From NCBI GenBank assembly GCA_014649575.1, contig BMTH01000006.1:62001-126000 (forward strand): a DNA stretch of 64,000 nucleotides. Direction: 5' to 3'. The notes under the pieces were generated by a model, which saw only the letters and a program-made list of their open reading frames with translations, was not told the origin of the DNA and did not search any database. The DNA is from Streptomyces griseoincarnatus. GTDB lineage: Bacteria; Actinomycetota; Actinomycetes; Streptomycetales; Streptomycetaceae. Position numbers and translations under genes: made by a program. Positions 1 to 9,121 of this stretch are shown here, one piece after another. The first letter of the stretch is position 1, and the number at the start of each line of letters is the position of its first letter.

Positions 1-717
1 GAGATCCGGTCGGGCGAACCGCGGCCGTGGACGTCGGCGCCGACGCTGGACTCGTTCCGGCGGGTGTTCGGGCAGCAGGATTTCGGCCGTTACTTCCTCA
101 ACAGCGTCGTCGTCGCGGTCGCCGTGGTGATCGCCTCCGCGTTCATCGCGTTTCTCGCCGCGACCGCCGTGACACGATTCCGGTTCCGTTTGCGGACCAC
201 CCTGCTGATCATGTTTCTGGTGGCCCAGATGGTGCCCGTGGAGGCGCTGACGATCCCCCTGTTCTTCGTGATGCGGGATCTCGGTCAGCTGAACACGCTG
301 TGGTCGCTGATCCTGCCGCACATCGCCTTCTCCCTGCCGTTCGCGATCTGGATGCTCAGGGGGTTCGTGAAGGGCGTTCCCGAGGCGCTGGAGGAGGCCG
401 CGTACATGGACGGGGCGAGCCGTACGCGGTTCCTTTGGCAGATCCTTTTCCCGCTCGTCCTGCCGGGCCTCGTGGCCACCAGTGTGTTCTCGTTCATCTC
501 CGCCTGGAACGACTTCCTGTTCGCCAAGTCGTTCATCATCAGCGACATCTCCCAGTCGACCCTGCCGATGGCGCTGCTGGTGTTCTACAAACCCGACGAC
601 CCCGACTGGGGCGGGGTCATGGCGGCGTCCACCGTGATGACGATTCCCGTGCTGGTCTTCTTCGTACTCGTACAGCGGCGTCTGGTCTCCGGACTGGGCG
701 GCGCGGTAAAGGACTGA
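1..717 (+). CDS. Carbohydrate ABC transporter permease (partial, 5' end outside window)
   Basis: Inner-membrane permease of a CUT1-type sugar importer; it would form the channel with a second permease and a solute-binding protein encoded upstream. The frame is open from the first base and is missing its start, so only the last 238 residues are visible. Several hydrophobic segments are present, and a clear EAA loop (EALEEAAYMDGASRTRF, about residues 130-146 of the visible part) that docks on the ATPase. The stop lies one base before the hexosaminidase start, so the two genes are almost certainly one operon. That suggests an amino-sugar or chitooligosaccharide substrate, which is inference from context only. 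Confidence 0.9.
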   Translation, partial: EIRSGEPRPWTSAPTLDSFRRVFGQQDFGRYFLNSVVVAVAVVIASAFIAFLAATAVTRFRFRLRTTLLIMFLVAQMVPVEALTIPLFFVMRDLGQLNTLWSLILPHIAFSLPFAIWMLRGFVKGVPEALEEAAYMDGASRTRFLWQILFPLVLPGLVATSVFSFISAWNDFLFAKSFIISDISQSTLPMALLVFYKPDDPDWGGVMAASTVMTIPVLVFFVLVQRRLVSGLGGAVKD

Positions 718-721
718 CGTG

Positions 722-2365
722 ATGCCGACTTCACTGATTCCGGCGCCCCGGGGCGTCGTCGCCGGTACCGGGGAGACCCGTCTGACGGAGGCTTCCCGGC
801 TGTACGCCGGTGCCGGCGCGGAGGGCGTGGGGCGGTGGCTCGGGAGTGTGCTGCGGGCCGCCACCGGACTGCCCTGGAGGGAGGCGGGGGAGCCCGCCCA
901 GGCGCGTGACGGTGTCCGGCTCTCCCTCGCCGCGGACCTCGGCCCGGAGGCGTACCGGCTCGTCAGTGACGCTGCGGGCGTCCTCGTCGAGGGCGGCGAC
1001 GCCGCCGGCGTGCTGTACGGCGCGCAGACCCTGCGGCAGCTCCTCGGCGCCGACGCGTTCCGCAGGGCGCCGGTCCGCCGCGACCGGGCGTGGACCGTGC
1101 CGCACCTGACCGTCGAGGACGCGCCCCGCTTCCGCTGGCGCGGTCTGATGCTGGACGTGGCCCGCCACTTCATGCCGAAGGAAGGGGTGCTGCGTTATCT
1201 CGATCTGATGTCCGCGCACAAACTCAACGTGCTGCATCTGCACCTGACGGACGACCAGGGCTGGCGCGTCGAGATCAAGCGGTATCCGCGGCTCACCGAG
1301 ACCGGATCCTGGCGCGCCCGCACGAAAATCGGCCACCGCGCCTCGCCGCTCTGGGACGACCGGCCGCACGGCGGCTTCTACACCCAGGACGACCTCCGCG
1401 AGATCGTCGCCTACGCGGCCGAGCGGCATATCTGTGTGGTCCCCGAAATCGACGTGCCAGGGCACTCGCAGGCCGCCATCGCCGCGTATCCCGAACTCGG
1501 CAACTCCGACGTCGTCGACACCGCCGCACTGACCGTCTGGGACACCTGGGGCATCAATCCGAACGTGCTCGCTCCCACCGAGGACACCCTGCGCTTCTAC
1601 GAAGGGGTGCTGGAGGAACTCCTGGAACTCTTCCCCGCCGACGCCGGGCCGTTCTCGCCGTTCGTGCACATCGGCGGCGACGAATGCGTCAAGGACCAGT
1701 GGCGGGAGTCGAGGACGGCGCGAGAACAGATCGCGAGGCTCGGGCTCGCGGACGAGGACGCCCTGCAGTCCTGGTTCATCGGCCACTTCGACCGCTGGCT
1801 GGCCGAACGCGGGCGGCGGCTCATCGGCTGGGACGAGATCCTCCAGGGCGGACTCGCGCCGGGCGCCGCCGTGTCGTCCTGGCGCGGCTACGCGGGCGGG
1901 GTCACCGCGGCCCGCGCGGGCCACGACGTGGTGATGTGCCCCGAGCAGCAGGTCTACCTGGACCACCGCCAGGACGCGGGCCCCGACGAGCCGGTGCCGA
2001 TCGGGTACGTGCGCACCCTGGAGGACGTCTACCGGTTCGACCCGGTCCCGGCGGAGCTGACGCCCGAGGAACGGGAGCGGGTGCTGGGCACGCAGGCCAA
2101 CGTGTGGACCGAGGTGATGGAGGACCAGGGGCGCGTCGACTACCAGACGTTCCCCCGGCTCGCCGCGCTGGCCGAGGTCGCCTGGAGCGAGCTGCCCGCC
2201 CCCGCCGACCGGGACTTCCCCGGCTTCGAGCGGCGGATGACCGAGCACTACCGGCGCCTGGACGCCCTCGGCGTCGCCTACCGGCCGCCCGGCGGTCCCC
2301 GCCCGTGGCAGCGCCGCCCGGGCGTCCTGGGCCGCCCGATCGACGGGCCGCCGCCCGCCCTGTAG
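722..2365 (+). CDS. Beta-N-acetylhexosaminidase (GH20)
   Basis: Glycoside hydrolase family 20 enzyme removing terminal GlcNAc/GalNAc from chitooligosaccharides or glycoconjugates. It has an N-terminal GH20b-like domain (about 1-120), then the catalytic barrel with HLHLTDDQGW, the motif VPEIDVPGHSQA and the catalytic pair D320-E321 in HIGGDEC, then a tryptophan-rich end (ANVWTE). No signal peptide is evident, so it is probably cytoplasmic and acts on imported sugars. GTG at 719 directly precedes ATG at 722; I chose ATG because the AAAGGA-like ribosome site at 708-713 is better spaced. It follows the sugar permease with no gap. Confidence 0.93.
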   Translation: MPTSLIPAPRGVVAGTGETRLTEASRLYAGAGAEGVGRWLGSVLRAATGLPWREAGEPAQARDGVRLSLAADLGPEAYRLVSDAAGVLVEGGDAAGVLYGAQTLRQLLGADAFRRAPVRRDRAWTVPHLTVEDAPRFRWRGLMLDVARHFMPKEGVLRYLDLMSAHKLNVLHLHLTDDQGWRVEIKRYPRLTETGSWRARTKIGHRASPLWDDRPHGGFYTQDDLREIVAYAAERHICVVPEIDVPGHSQAAIAAYPELGNSDVVDTAALTVWDTWGINPNVLAPTEDTLRFYEGVLEELLELFPADAGPFSPFVHIGGDECVKDQWRESRTAREQIARLGLADEDALQSWFIGHFDRWLAERGRRLIGWDEILQGGLAPGAAVSSWRGYAGGVTAARAGHDVVMCPEQQVYLDHRQDAGPDEPVPIGYVRTLEDVYRFDPVPAELTPEERERVLGTQANVWTEVMEDQGRVDYQTFPRLAALAEVAWSELPAPADRDFPGFERRMTEHYRRLDALGVAYRPPGGPRPWQRRPGVLGRPIDGPPPAL

Positions 2366-2675
2366 CCGCGTCCCGCGGTCGTCCCCCGGTGCTCTTCTGC
2401 CCCGGGGGACGACCCCTGCCCCCCGCGTTCGCTGCGGGCCGAACAGGACGGGTGATAACGGAACAAGAGCTTCTGAAGGCTGTGATTCCGCGGTACCCGG
2501 GCGATTCGGGGACGGAATCGTCCAGGTCCGGGTCCAGCCGGGCGAATACCTCCTAGCGGACCCCCGTCCTCGGCACCTGCCAAGATGTGCCAGAGTTGCC
2601 ACGTCCGCCCTGTCAGCACGTACCGTACGGCGCACGGGCGGGACCAGGTGGGGCAGCGGGAAGGGGCAGCCGGTT
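2366..2675. other. Intergenic region before the molybdenum hydroxylase operon
   Basis: This 310-base gap holds the hexosaminidase terminator. It also holds a possible promoter for the next operon: TTGCCA at 2596-2601 and TACCGT at 2621-2626, a 19-base spacer that is longer than ideal. A GGAAGGGG ribosome site begins near 2659. No gene was seen. Confidence 0.4.
2377..2414 (+). terminator. Hairpin terminator after hexosaminidase
   Basis: A perfect 13-bp inverted repeat (GGTCGTCCCCCGG / CCGGGGGACGACC) with a 12-base loop lies 12 bases after the hexosaminidase stop. There is no T-tract, as is usual in Streptomyces. Confidence 0.7.
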
Positions 2676-3569
2676 TTGAGCACGCACGCACCGCAGGCGG
2701 CGCAGGCCGTGACGCTGCCCACGACGCTGGACGAGGCCGTGGCGGCGCTCACCGCCATGCCCGCCGCCGTGCCCGTCGCGGGCGGCACCGACCTGATGGC
2801 CGCCGTCAACTCCGGTCAGCTCAGGCCCGCCGCGCTGGTCGGCCTCGGCAAGATCAGCGAGATCCGCGGCTGGCAGTACCTGGACGGACACGCGCTCCTC
2901 GGCGCCGGACTCACCCACGCGCGCATGGGCCGCCCCGACTTCGCCGCGCTCATCCCGGCGCTCGCCGCCGCCGCGCGGGCCGCCGGACCCCCGCACATCC
3001 GCAACGCCGGCACCCTCGGCGGCAACATCGCCTCCGCCGCCCCCACCGGGGACGCCCTGCCCGTGCTGGCCGCCCTGGAGGCGACGCTGATCGTCGCCGG
3101 GCCGGGCGGCGCCCGCCGCGAGGTCCCGGTGTCGCACCTGCTGGCCGGCATGGACGTGCTGCGCCCCGGCGAGCTGATCGGCTACGTGCGCGTGCCGCTG
3201 CTGCACGCCCCCCAGGTCTTCCTGAAGGCGACCGGCCGCACCGGACCCGGCCGCGCCGTCGCCTCCGTCGCCCTCGTGCTCGACCCCGCCCGGCGCGGGG
3301 TGCGCTGCGCGGTGGGCGCCATAGCGCCGATGCCGCTGCGGCCCCTGGACGCCGAGCAGTGGGTCGCGCAGCTCATCGACTGGGACAACAACCGCGCGAT
3401 CGTGCCCGAGGCGCTCAGCGCGTTCGGGGAGTACGTCGCCGCGGCCTGCATCCCCGACGCCGCGCCCGGCGAGGACGGCACCGCCCCGCCCCTGCCGCCC
3501 GCGGTACTGCACCTGCGGCGCACCGTCGCCGCGCTGGCCCGACGAGCACTGGGGAGGGCGTTGTCGTGA
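2676..3569 (+). CDS. FAD-binding subunit of xanthine dehydrogenase/CO dehydrogenase-type molybdenum hydroxylase
   Basis: Medium (FAD) subunit of a three-part molybdenum hydroxylase; it would pass electrons from the 2Fe-2S subunit to the acceptor. The 297-residue protein has the flavin-binding AGGTDLMAAV motif (about 33-42) and the second FAD motif RNAGTLGGNIASAAPTGD (about 109-126), both typical of the CoxM/XdhA-FAD family. The start is the TTG at 2676, supported by a GGAAGGGG ribosome site and by no better ATG/GTG near the domain start. Its stop overlaps the next gene by four bases (GTGA), so the three subunit genes are translationally coupled. The substrate cannot be told from sequence. Confidence 0.88.
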   Translation: MSTHAPQAAQAVTLPTTLDEAVAALTAMPAAVPVAGGTDLMAAVNSGQLRPAALVGLGKISEIRGWQYLDGHALLGAGLTHARMGRPDFAALIPALAAAARAAGPPHIRNAGTLGGNIASAAPTGDALPVLAALEATLIVAGPGGARREVPVSHLLAGMDVLRPGELIGYVRVPLLHAPQVFLKATGRTGPGRAVASVALVLDPARRGVRCAVGAIAPMPLRPLDAEQWVAQLIDWDNNRAIVPEALSAFGEYVAAACIPDAAPGEDGTAPPLPPAVLHLRRTVAALARRALGRALS

Positions 3570-5416
3570 CCGACGACCAGCACGGACAGGGCGGCACGCC
3601 TCCGGGCGGCAGCCGCTGGGACCCGCTGCCGCAGGGCGACTACGACGACGGCGCCACGGCCTTCGTGAACCTCCCGGAGGGCGGCATCGACGCCCTGCTG
3701 GACGCCATGGAGAGCCCGCTGGCCGCTCCCGGCCACGGCTACGTCCCGCCGCACATCACGGTCACGCCGGCCACCACCGCGGGCACCGACCCGGCGGCCA
3801 CCGGCAGCTGGGCGGCGCCCGGCGCCCCCGTCGACGGGGCCCAGTGGCACGACCCGGCGTCCGCGGAGCCCGACGCGACGGCGGGGGACCCGTACGGCTA
3901 CGACCCCGGCGCGAGCGGGCAGTGGGCCTACGACCCCGACGCGCAGGGGCAGCACGACGCACACGGACAGCAGCACGCGCAGGACCACGACGCCGCGGCG
4001 CGGCACCAGGGGCACGGTCAGGCGCCGGGGCAGGACGTCACCGGGCAGTGGTCGATCCCCGTGGCGGGCGGCGACCTGCCGGACGAGTCCGGCGAGTTCA
4101 CCACGTCCTCCCTGGTCGAGCAGTGGGGGAACACCCCTCCGGCGACCCTCCCGGGCGGCGCCGCCGCCCCCTGGGCCGAGTCCCAGTCCATCGGCACGCC
4201 CTGGGGCCCCGGCGTCCCCGGCGTGCCGCAGGACCACGACCAGCACGGCGGTGCGTACGCGCCGCAGCCCGGCGCCTACGACGGCCAGGGCGGGCAGGAC
4301 GGCGAGCATGGGCCCGCCCGGGAGACGCAGGACCCCTCCGCCCGGCAGCACGGCTCCCAGCCCTCGTACCCGGGCGCGCCCGGCGCCTCCCCGGAGCAGC
4401 CGCAGGCGCGCCCCGCCGAGGACGCCTCCGCGCACGACGCCCCGCAGGCGTCCCGGCCGCTGCCCGCCGAGGAACACCCGGAGCAGCCGTGGCAGTCCGA
4501 GGAGGGCGCCGACGGTGACGCCGGGGCCGCCGGAGGCCACGAGCACCCGCAAGCCCTCCAGGACGCCGAGGAGCCCTCCTCCGGCACGTCCGAGGGCGAC
4601 GGCGACTTCGAGGACACCGCGGACGCCCAGGAGACCTCCGACGCCTCCGAAGGGCCCTCGGAGGCCTCGGAGGCCCCGGAGCCCTCCGAGGGCGACGTCG
4701 CCCCCGACGACGCGGACGGCGCGGGCGCCCCGGAGGCATCCGACGAACCGGACGCCCCCGTCGCCGACGTCCTCGTGGCCCCGCACGACGACCACCCCCT
4801 CGCCTCCTACGTCCTCCGTGTCAACGGCACCGACCGGCCCGTCACCGACGCGTGGATCGGCGAGTCCCTGCTCTACGTGCTGCGCGAGCGGCTCGGCCTG
4901 GCCGGCGCCAAGGACGGCTGCTCGCAGGGCGAGTGCGGCGCGTGCAACGTCCAGGTCGACGGCCGGCTCGTCGCGTCCTGCCTGGTCCCCGCCGTCACCG
5001 CGGCCGGCAGCGAGGTCCGCACCGTCGAGGGACTGGCCCAGGACGGCCGCCCCTCGGACGTGCAGCGCGCCCTCGCCCGCTGCGGCGCCGTGCAGTGCGG
5101 CTTCTGCGTGCCCGGCATGGCGATGACCGTGCACGACCTGCTGGAGGGCAACCCGGCCCCGACCGAGCTGGAGACCCGCCAGGCCCTGTGCGGCAACCTG
5201 TGCCGCTGCTCCGGCTACCGGGGCGTGGTGAACGCCGTGCAGGAGGTCGTCGCCGAACGCGAGGCGCACGCCGAGGCCGAGGCCGCCGCGGACGACGGCG
5301 ACGGCACCCCCCGCATCCCGCACCAGGCGGGCCCCGGCGCCGGCGGGGTCAACCCCTCGGCGTTCGGCGTCGCACCGCAGGACCAGCCCCACGGCCAGGA
5401 CGGAGGCCAGGCGTGA
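3566..5416 (+). CDS. 2Fe-2S subunit of molybdenum hydroxylase with very long low-complexity N-terminus
   Basis: Small iron-sulfur subunit carrying two 2Fe-2S clusters between the Mo site and FAD. The C-terminal ~190 residues (from about 410) are a standard CoxS-like unit: plant-type ferredoxin motif CSQGECGAC followed by C-xn-C, then the helical domain with CGAVQCGFC and CGNLCRCSGY. The first ~400 residues are not found in ordinary small subunits (usually ~160 residues). They are Gly/Pro/Ala/Gln/Asp/Glu-rich, very acidic in the second half, and look disordered, but the frame keeps Streptomyces codon bias throughout, so they are really translated. GTG at 3566 has a GGGGAGGG ribosome site and overlaps the previous stop by four bases; the next gene overlaps likewise. 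Confidence 0.88.
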   Translation: MTDDQHGQGGTPPGGSRWDPLPQGDYDDGATAFVNLPEGGIDALLDAMESPLAAPGHGYVPPHITVTPATTAGTDPAATGSWAAPGAPVDGAQWHDPASAEPDATAGDPYGYDPGASGQWAYDPDAQGQHDAHGQQHAQDHDAAARHQGHGQAPGQDVTGQWSIPVAGGDLPDESGEFTTSSLVEQWGNTPPATLPGGAAAPWAESQSIGTPWGPGVPGVPQDHDQHGGAYAPQPGAYDGQGGQDGEHGPARETQDPSARQHGSQPSYPGAPGASPEQPQARPAEDASAHDAPQASRPLPAEEHPEQPWQSEEGADGDAGAAGGHEHPQALQDAEEPSSGTSEGDGDFEDTADAQETSDASEGPSEASEAPEPSEGDVAPDDADGAGAPEASDEPDAPVADVLVAPHDDHPLASYVLRVNGTDRPVTDAWIGESLLYVLRERLGLAGAKDGCSQGECGACNVQVDGRLVASCLVPAVTAAGSEVRTVEGLAQDGRPSDVQRALARCGAVQCGFCVPGMAMTVHDLLEGNPAPTELETRQALCGNLCRCSGYRGVVNAVQEVVAEREAHAEAEAAADDGDGTPRIPHQAGPGAGGVNPSAFGVAPQDQPHGQDGGQA

Positions 5417-7722
5417 GCAGCGAAGCAGCCACCGTGCAGACCGCCGAGGCGGCCCCCGAGGAGGAGGCCGTCCCGCGACGCGGACTCGGCGCCTCCCTCC
5501 CGGCCGCCGACGCGCGCGCCAAGACCGAGGGCACCTTCCCGTACGCCGCCGACCTGTGGGCCGAGGGCCTGTTGTGGGCCGCCGTGCTGCGCTCCCCCCA
5601 CCCGCACGCGCGCATCAAGTCGATCGACACCACGCACGCGCGCGAGATGCCCGGCGTCCGCGCGGTCGTCACCCACGAGGACGTCCCCGGCGCCTCCGTG
5701 CTCGGCCGCGGCACGGCCGACCGCCCCGTCTTCGCCTCCGAGGTCGTACGCCACCACGGCGAGCCGCTGGCCGCCGTGGCGGCCGACCACCCCGACACCG
5801 CGCGCATGGCCGCCGCCGCGGTCATCGTCGAGTACGAGGTGCTCGACCCGGTGACCGACCCCGAACAGGCCTTCGAGGCCGAACCCCTGCACCCCGACGG
5901 CAATCTGATCCGGCACATCCCGCTGCGCCACGGCGACGCGGACGCGGTCGGCGAGGTCGTCGTCGAGGGGCTGTACCGCATCGGTCGTCAGGACCCCGCC
6001 CCCATAGGGGCCGAGGCCGGACTCGCCGTGCCCCGCCCGGACGGCGGGGTCGAGCTGTACCTGGCGTCCACCGACCCGCACGGCGACCGGGACACCGCCG
6101 CCGCCGCGTTCGGCCTCCAGCAGGACCAGGTCAAGATCGTCGTCACCGGCGTGCCCGGCGCCACCGCCGACCGCGAGGACCAGAGCTTCCAACTGCCCCT
6201 CGGGCTGCTCGCGCTGAAGACCGGCTGCCCGGTGAAGCTCGCCGCCACCCGCGAGGAGTCCTTCCTCGGCCACACCCACCGCCACCCCACCCTGCTGCGC
6301 TACCGCCACCACGCCGACGCCGAGGGCAAGCTGGTCAAGGTCGAGGCGCAGATCCTGCTCGACGCGGGCGCCTACGCCGGCACCTCCTCCGACGCCCTGG
6401 CCGCCGCCGTCGCCTTCGCCTGCGGCCCGTACGTCGTGCCCAACGCCTTCATCGAGGGCTGGGCGGTGCGTACCAACAACCCGCCCTCCGGCCATGTGCG
6501 CGGCGAGGGCGCGATGCAGGTGTGCGCCGCGTACGAGGCGCAGATGGACAAGCTGGCCAAGAAGCTCGGCCTGGACCCGGCCGAGGTGCGGCTGCGGAAC
6601 GTGATGGCCACCGGCGACGTGCTGCCCACAGGACAGACCGTCACCTGCCCCGCCCCCGTCGCCGAACTGCTGGAGGCCGTACGGGACTTCCCGCTGCCGC
6701 CGCTGCCCAAGGACACCCCCGAGGACGAGTGGCTGCTGCCCGGAGGACCCGAGGGCGCGGGCGAGCCGGGCGCGGTGCGCCGGGGCGTGGGCTACGGCCT
6801 GGGCATGGTGCACATGCTCGGTGCGGAAGGCGCCGACGAGGTGTCCACGGCCACCGTGCGCGTCCAGAACGGCGTGGCGACCGTGCTGTGCGCGGCCGTC
6901 GAGACGGGGCAGGGCTTCTCCACACTGGCCCGGCAGATCGTGCAGGAGACCCTCGGCGTCGACGAGGTGCACGTGGTGCCCGTCGACACCGACCAGCCCC
7001 CGGCCGGGGCGGGCTGCCGCGGACGCCACACCTGGGTGTCGGGCGGGGCGGTGGAGCGCGCGGCCAAGATGGTCCGCACGCAGCTCCTCCAGCCGCTGGC
7101 GCACAAGTTCGGCATGTCCACCGAGCTGCTCCAGATCACCGACGGCAAGATCACCTCGTACGACGGCGTGCTGTCCACGACCGTCACCGAGGCGATGGAC
7201 GGCAAGGAGCTGTGGGCGACCGCGCAGTGCCGGCCGCACCCCACCGAGCCGCTGGACGACGCGGGGCAGGGCGACGCCTTCGTCGGCATCTCCTTCTGCG
7301 CGATCCGCGCCGTGGTGGACGTCGACATCGAGCTGGGCTCGGTCCGGGTCGTGGAGCTGGCCGTCGCGCAGGACGTGGGCCGGGTGCTCAACCCGGCGCA
7401 GCTCGCCGCGCGGATCGAGGCGGGCGTGACCCAGGGACTGGGCGCCGCGCTCACCGAGAACCTGCGCACCCCGCGCGGTCTGATCCGCCACCCCGACCTC
7501 ACCGGGTACGCCCTGCCGACCGCGCTGGACGCGCCCGACATCCGGATCGTGAAGCTGGTCGAGGAGCGGGACGTGGTCGCGCCGTTCGGCGCGAAGGCGG
7601 TCAGCGCGGTGCCGGTGGTGACCTCGCCGGCCGCGATCGCCTCCGCCGTGCGCGCCGCTACCGGGCGTCCGGTGAACCGGCTGCCGATCCGCCCGCAGGC
7701 CGCCGTGGTGACCGGTAACTGA
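5413..7722 (+). CDS. Molybdopterin-binding catalytic subunit of molybdenum hydroxylase
   Basis: Large subunit that would bind the Mo-pterin cofactor and substrate (xanthine dehydrogenase/aldehyde oxidase/CO dehydrogenase family). The 769-residue protein has the a/b hammerhead domain (about 20-135) and the two Mo-binding domains with VRGEGAMQV, ETGQGFSTLARQI and RGRHTWVSGGA. In active members the C-terminal cofactor loop has a GxKGxGE-like motif with the catalytic Glu. Here the matching stretch reads FGAKAVSAVP (about 724-733) with no Glu, and the segment that usually reads GGQE is RIGRQDP. It may be an altered or electron-transfer-only enzyme; this is inference. Last gene of the three-subunit operon. 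Confidence 0.87.
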   Translation: MSSEAATVQTAEAAPEEEAVPRRGLGASLPAADARAKTEGTFPYAADLWAEGLLWAAVLRSPHPHARIKSIDTTHAREMPGVRAVVTHEDVPGASVLGRGTADRPVFASEVVRHHGEPLAAVAADHPDTARMAAAAVIVEYEVLDPVTDPEQAFEAEPLHPDGNLIRHIPLRHGDADAVGEVVVEGLYRIGRQDPAPIGAEAGLAVPRPDGGVELYLASTDPHGDRDTAAAAFGLQQDQVKIVVTGVPGATADREDQSFQLPLGLLALKTGCPVKLAATREESFLGHTHRHPTLLRYRHHADAEGKLVKVEAQILLDAGAYAGTSSDALAAAVAFACGPYVVPNAFIEGWAVRTNNPPSGHVRGEGAMQVCAAYEAQMDKLAKKLGLDPAEVRLRNVMATGDVLPTGQTVTCPAPVAELLEAVRDFPLPPLPKDTPEDEWLLPGGPEGAGEPGAVRRGVGYGLGMVHMLGAEGADEVSTATVRVQNGVATVLCAAVETGQGFSTLARQIVQETLGVDEVHVVPVDTDQPPAGAGCRGRHTWVSGGAVERAAKMVRTQLLQPLAHKFGMSTELLQITDGKITSYDGVLSTTVTEAMDGKELWATAQCRPHPTEPLDDAGQGDAFVGISFCAIRAVVDVDIELGSVRVVELAVAQDVGRVLNPAQLAARIEAGVTQGLGAALTENLRTPRGLIRHPDLTGYALPTALDAPDIRIVKLVEERDVVAPFGAKAVSAVPVVTSPAAIASAVRAATGRPVNRLPIRPQAAVVTGN

Positions 7723-7728
7723 GCGATT

Positions 7729-7753
7729 CCCCGGGCCGATCGGCCGCTCGGGG
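7729..7753 (+). terminator. Possible terminator after the molybdenum hydroxylase operon
   Basis: An imperfect GC-rich inverted repeat (CCCCGGGCC and GGCCGCTCGGGG around GAT) begins six bases after the stop codon. Confidence 0.35.
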
Positions 7754-7948
7754 CAACGCTCGGGGCCTCCCGCGCGTCTTGAGGGACAGGGCGCCGGCCG
7801 CGCCCCCCGTTTCCGATGCGTTGTCAGTGGTGCCGCGTACTCTTCGGAGCAGTGGGGGACGGCCGTGGGTCCGGCAGGACGCGGGCCGTCCTGCCCGGGG
7901 CGGGACGTTCGCGGGCCCGGGACCGAGCACACGTATCGCGGGGGAATC

Positions 7949-9121
7949 ATGAGCACGACCGACACCGTTGTCGCGAGGGCGATCACACTCACCGAGGACG
8001 ACCTCGGTCCCCAGGTCACGCACGCGTCGACGCGGAGCTGGCTGACCGGACCCGGACTGCCCTGCGACAACGGCCTGTTCCGTTTCGCGGAGCCGGCCCG
8101 CCCCGGCGGCCTGCCCACGGTCGCCGAGGTGACGGGCGCCGCCGACCGGCTGTCGCCCGCGCTGCGCGACCGGCTCGTCATCGGCGCGTTCGCCGCTCCG
8201 GTGGGCCTGGAGCCGGAGTCCGTGCTGCTCGACGGCGCCACCGGCGAGGTCTCCAGCGCGTACGTCCACGACCGGCCCGACCTCCTGGACTGCCGTCCGC
8301 TCGCCCCGTCCCTGCCGACGTTCGTCCGCTTCGCCGCGGCCACGGACGAACTCGCCGGCCTGCGCGGCCAGTTCGCCGCCTACGCCGGCCGGTACGGCAC
8401 CAAGGCGGTCGCGGAGGCCTCACGGCAGCTGCTGGCGGTGTTCGAGGAGGGCGCGGACGGTGAGCCCGCGCCGTTCTGGCGGATGGCGGCGCTGATCCGC
8501 CCCCTCGCCCTGGTCGCGGGTCCCGGCACGGCCTCGGGCCTCGCCCTGGACCTCCCCCTGCGCCTGCTGGACGACGAGTTCGGCCGGGGCGGCGTCGTCC
8601 GCTTCGAGGAGGTCGACTTCCCCGCGACGCTCACGCACGAGCCGACCCGCCGCTTCCTGCGCGAGACGGGCCTGCCCGAGGACGGCTTCCTGTTCTCCCT
8701 GGACACGGACCAGCCGCTGCGCACGCTCACGGAGTACGCGGCCGACGACTGCGGCGGCTTCCCGTCCGGCCTCCTCCCGGCCCACGCCGACCGGCTGATA
8801 CGCGTCGGGCACCTGGTCGACGACCACGGCCTGGTCGTCGACGGGGCGACGGGGGCGGTGCTGAGCTGGAGCGAGTCGGACGGGGCGCTGCGCCCGCTGA
8901 ACACGGACATCTCCACGCTGGCGTTCACCCTCTGGCTCCTGCACCGGGAGCGCTCCCTCGACGAGGCCTCCGGCCACGCGCTCACGAGCGACGCCTACGA
9001 CCAGCTCGCCCTGACGATGATCCAGGTCCTCGCCTCGGTCGACCCCACGGGCACGACCCCGGACGCGGACTGGCACTACTGGACCCGCCTCTTCCAGGAC
9101 GAGGCGGGCGGGGTTCTCTGA
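7949..9121 (+). CDS. Protein with two SUKH-4-like (immunity/knr4-type) domains
   Basis: A 390-residue cytoplasmic protein built of two related halves. Half 1 (about 20-190) contains THASTRSWLTGPGLP. Half 2 (about 225-385) contains THEPTRRFLRETGLP. Both are followed by the short beta-rich pattern of the SUKH-4 family, which Streptomyces encodes in many copies and which includes toxin-immunity proteins. ATG at 7949 has a GGGGGA ribosome site. No polymorphic toxin gene lies beside it, so the immunity role is uncertain; a housekeeping binding role is equally possible. It sits alone between the molybdenum hydroxylase operon and an MFS gene. Confidence 0.75.
   Translation: MSTTDTVVARAITLTEDDLGPQVTHASTRSWLTGPGLPCDNGLFRFAEPARPGGLPTVAEVTGAADRLSPALRDRLVIGAFAAPVGLEPESVLLDGATGEVSSAYVHDRPDLLDCRPLAPSLPTFVRFAAATDELAGLRGQFAAYAGRYGTKAVAEASRQLLAVFEEGADGEPAPFWRMAALIRPLALVAGPGTASGLALDLPLRLLDDEFGRGGVVRFEEVDFPATLTHEPTRRFLRETGLPEDGFLFSLDTDQPLRTLTEYAADDCGGFPSGLLPAHADRLIRVGHLVDDHGLVVDGATGAVLSWSESDGALRPLNTDISTLAFTLWLLHRERSLDEASGHALTSDAYDQLALTMIQVLASVDPTGTTPDADWHYWTRLFQDEAGGVL

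Noticed and set aside
731..2809. A 692-residue minus-strand open frame across the hexosaminidase
   Set aside because: It is a shadow of high-GC third-position bias. The plus frame has GH20 motifs, and the minus frame has arginine/glycine-rich sequence with no domain.
5215..8343. A 1042-residue minus-strand open frame across the Mo subunit
   Set aside because: Opposite-strand shadow of a well-supported gene; no recognisable domain or ribosome site.
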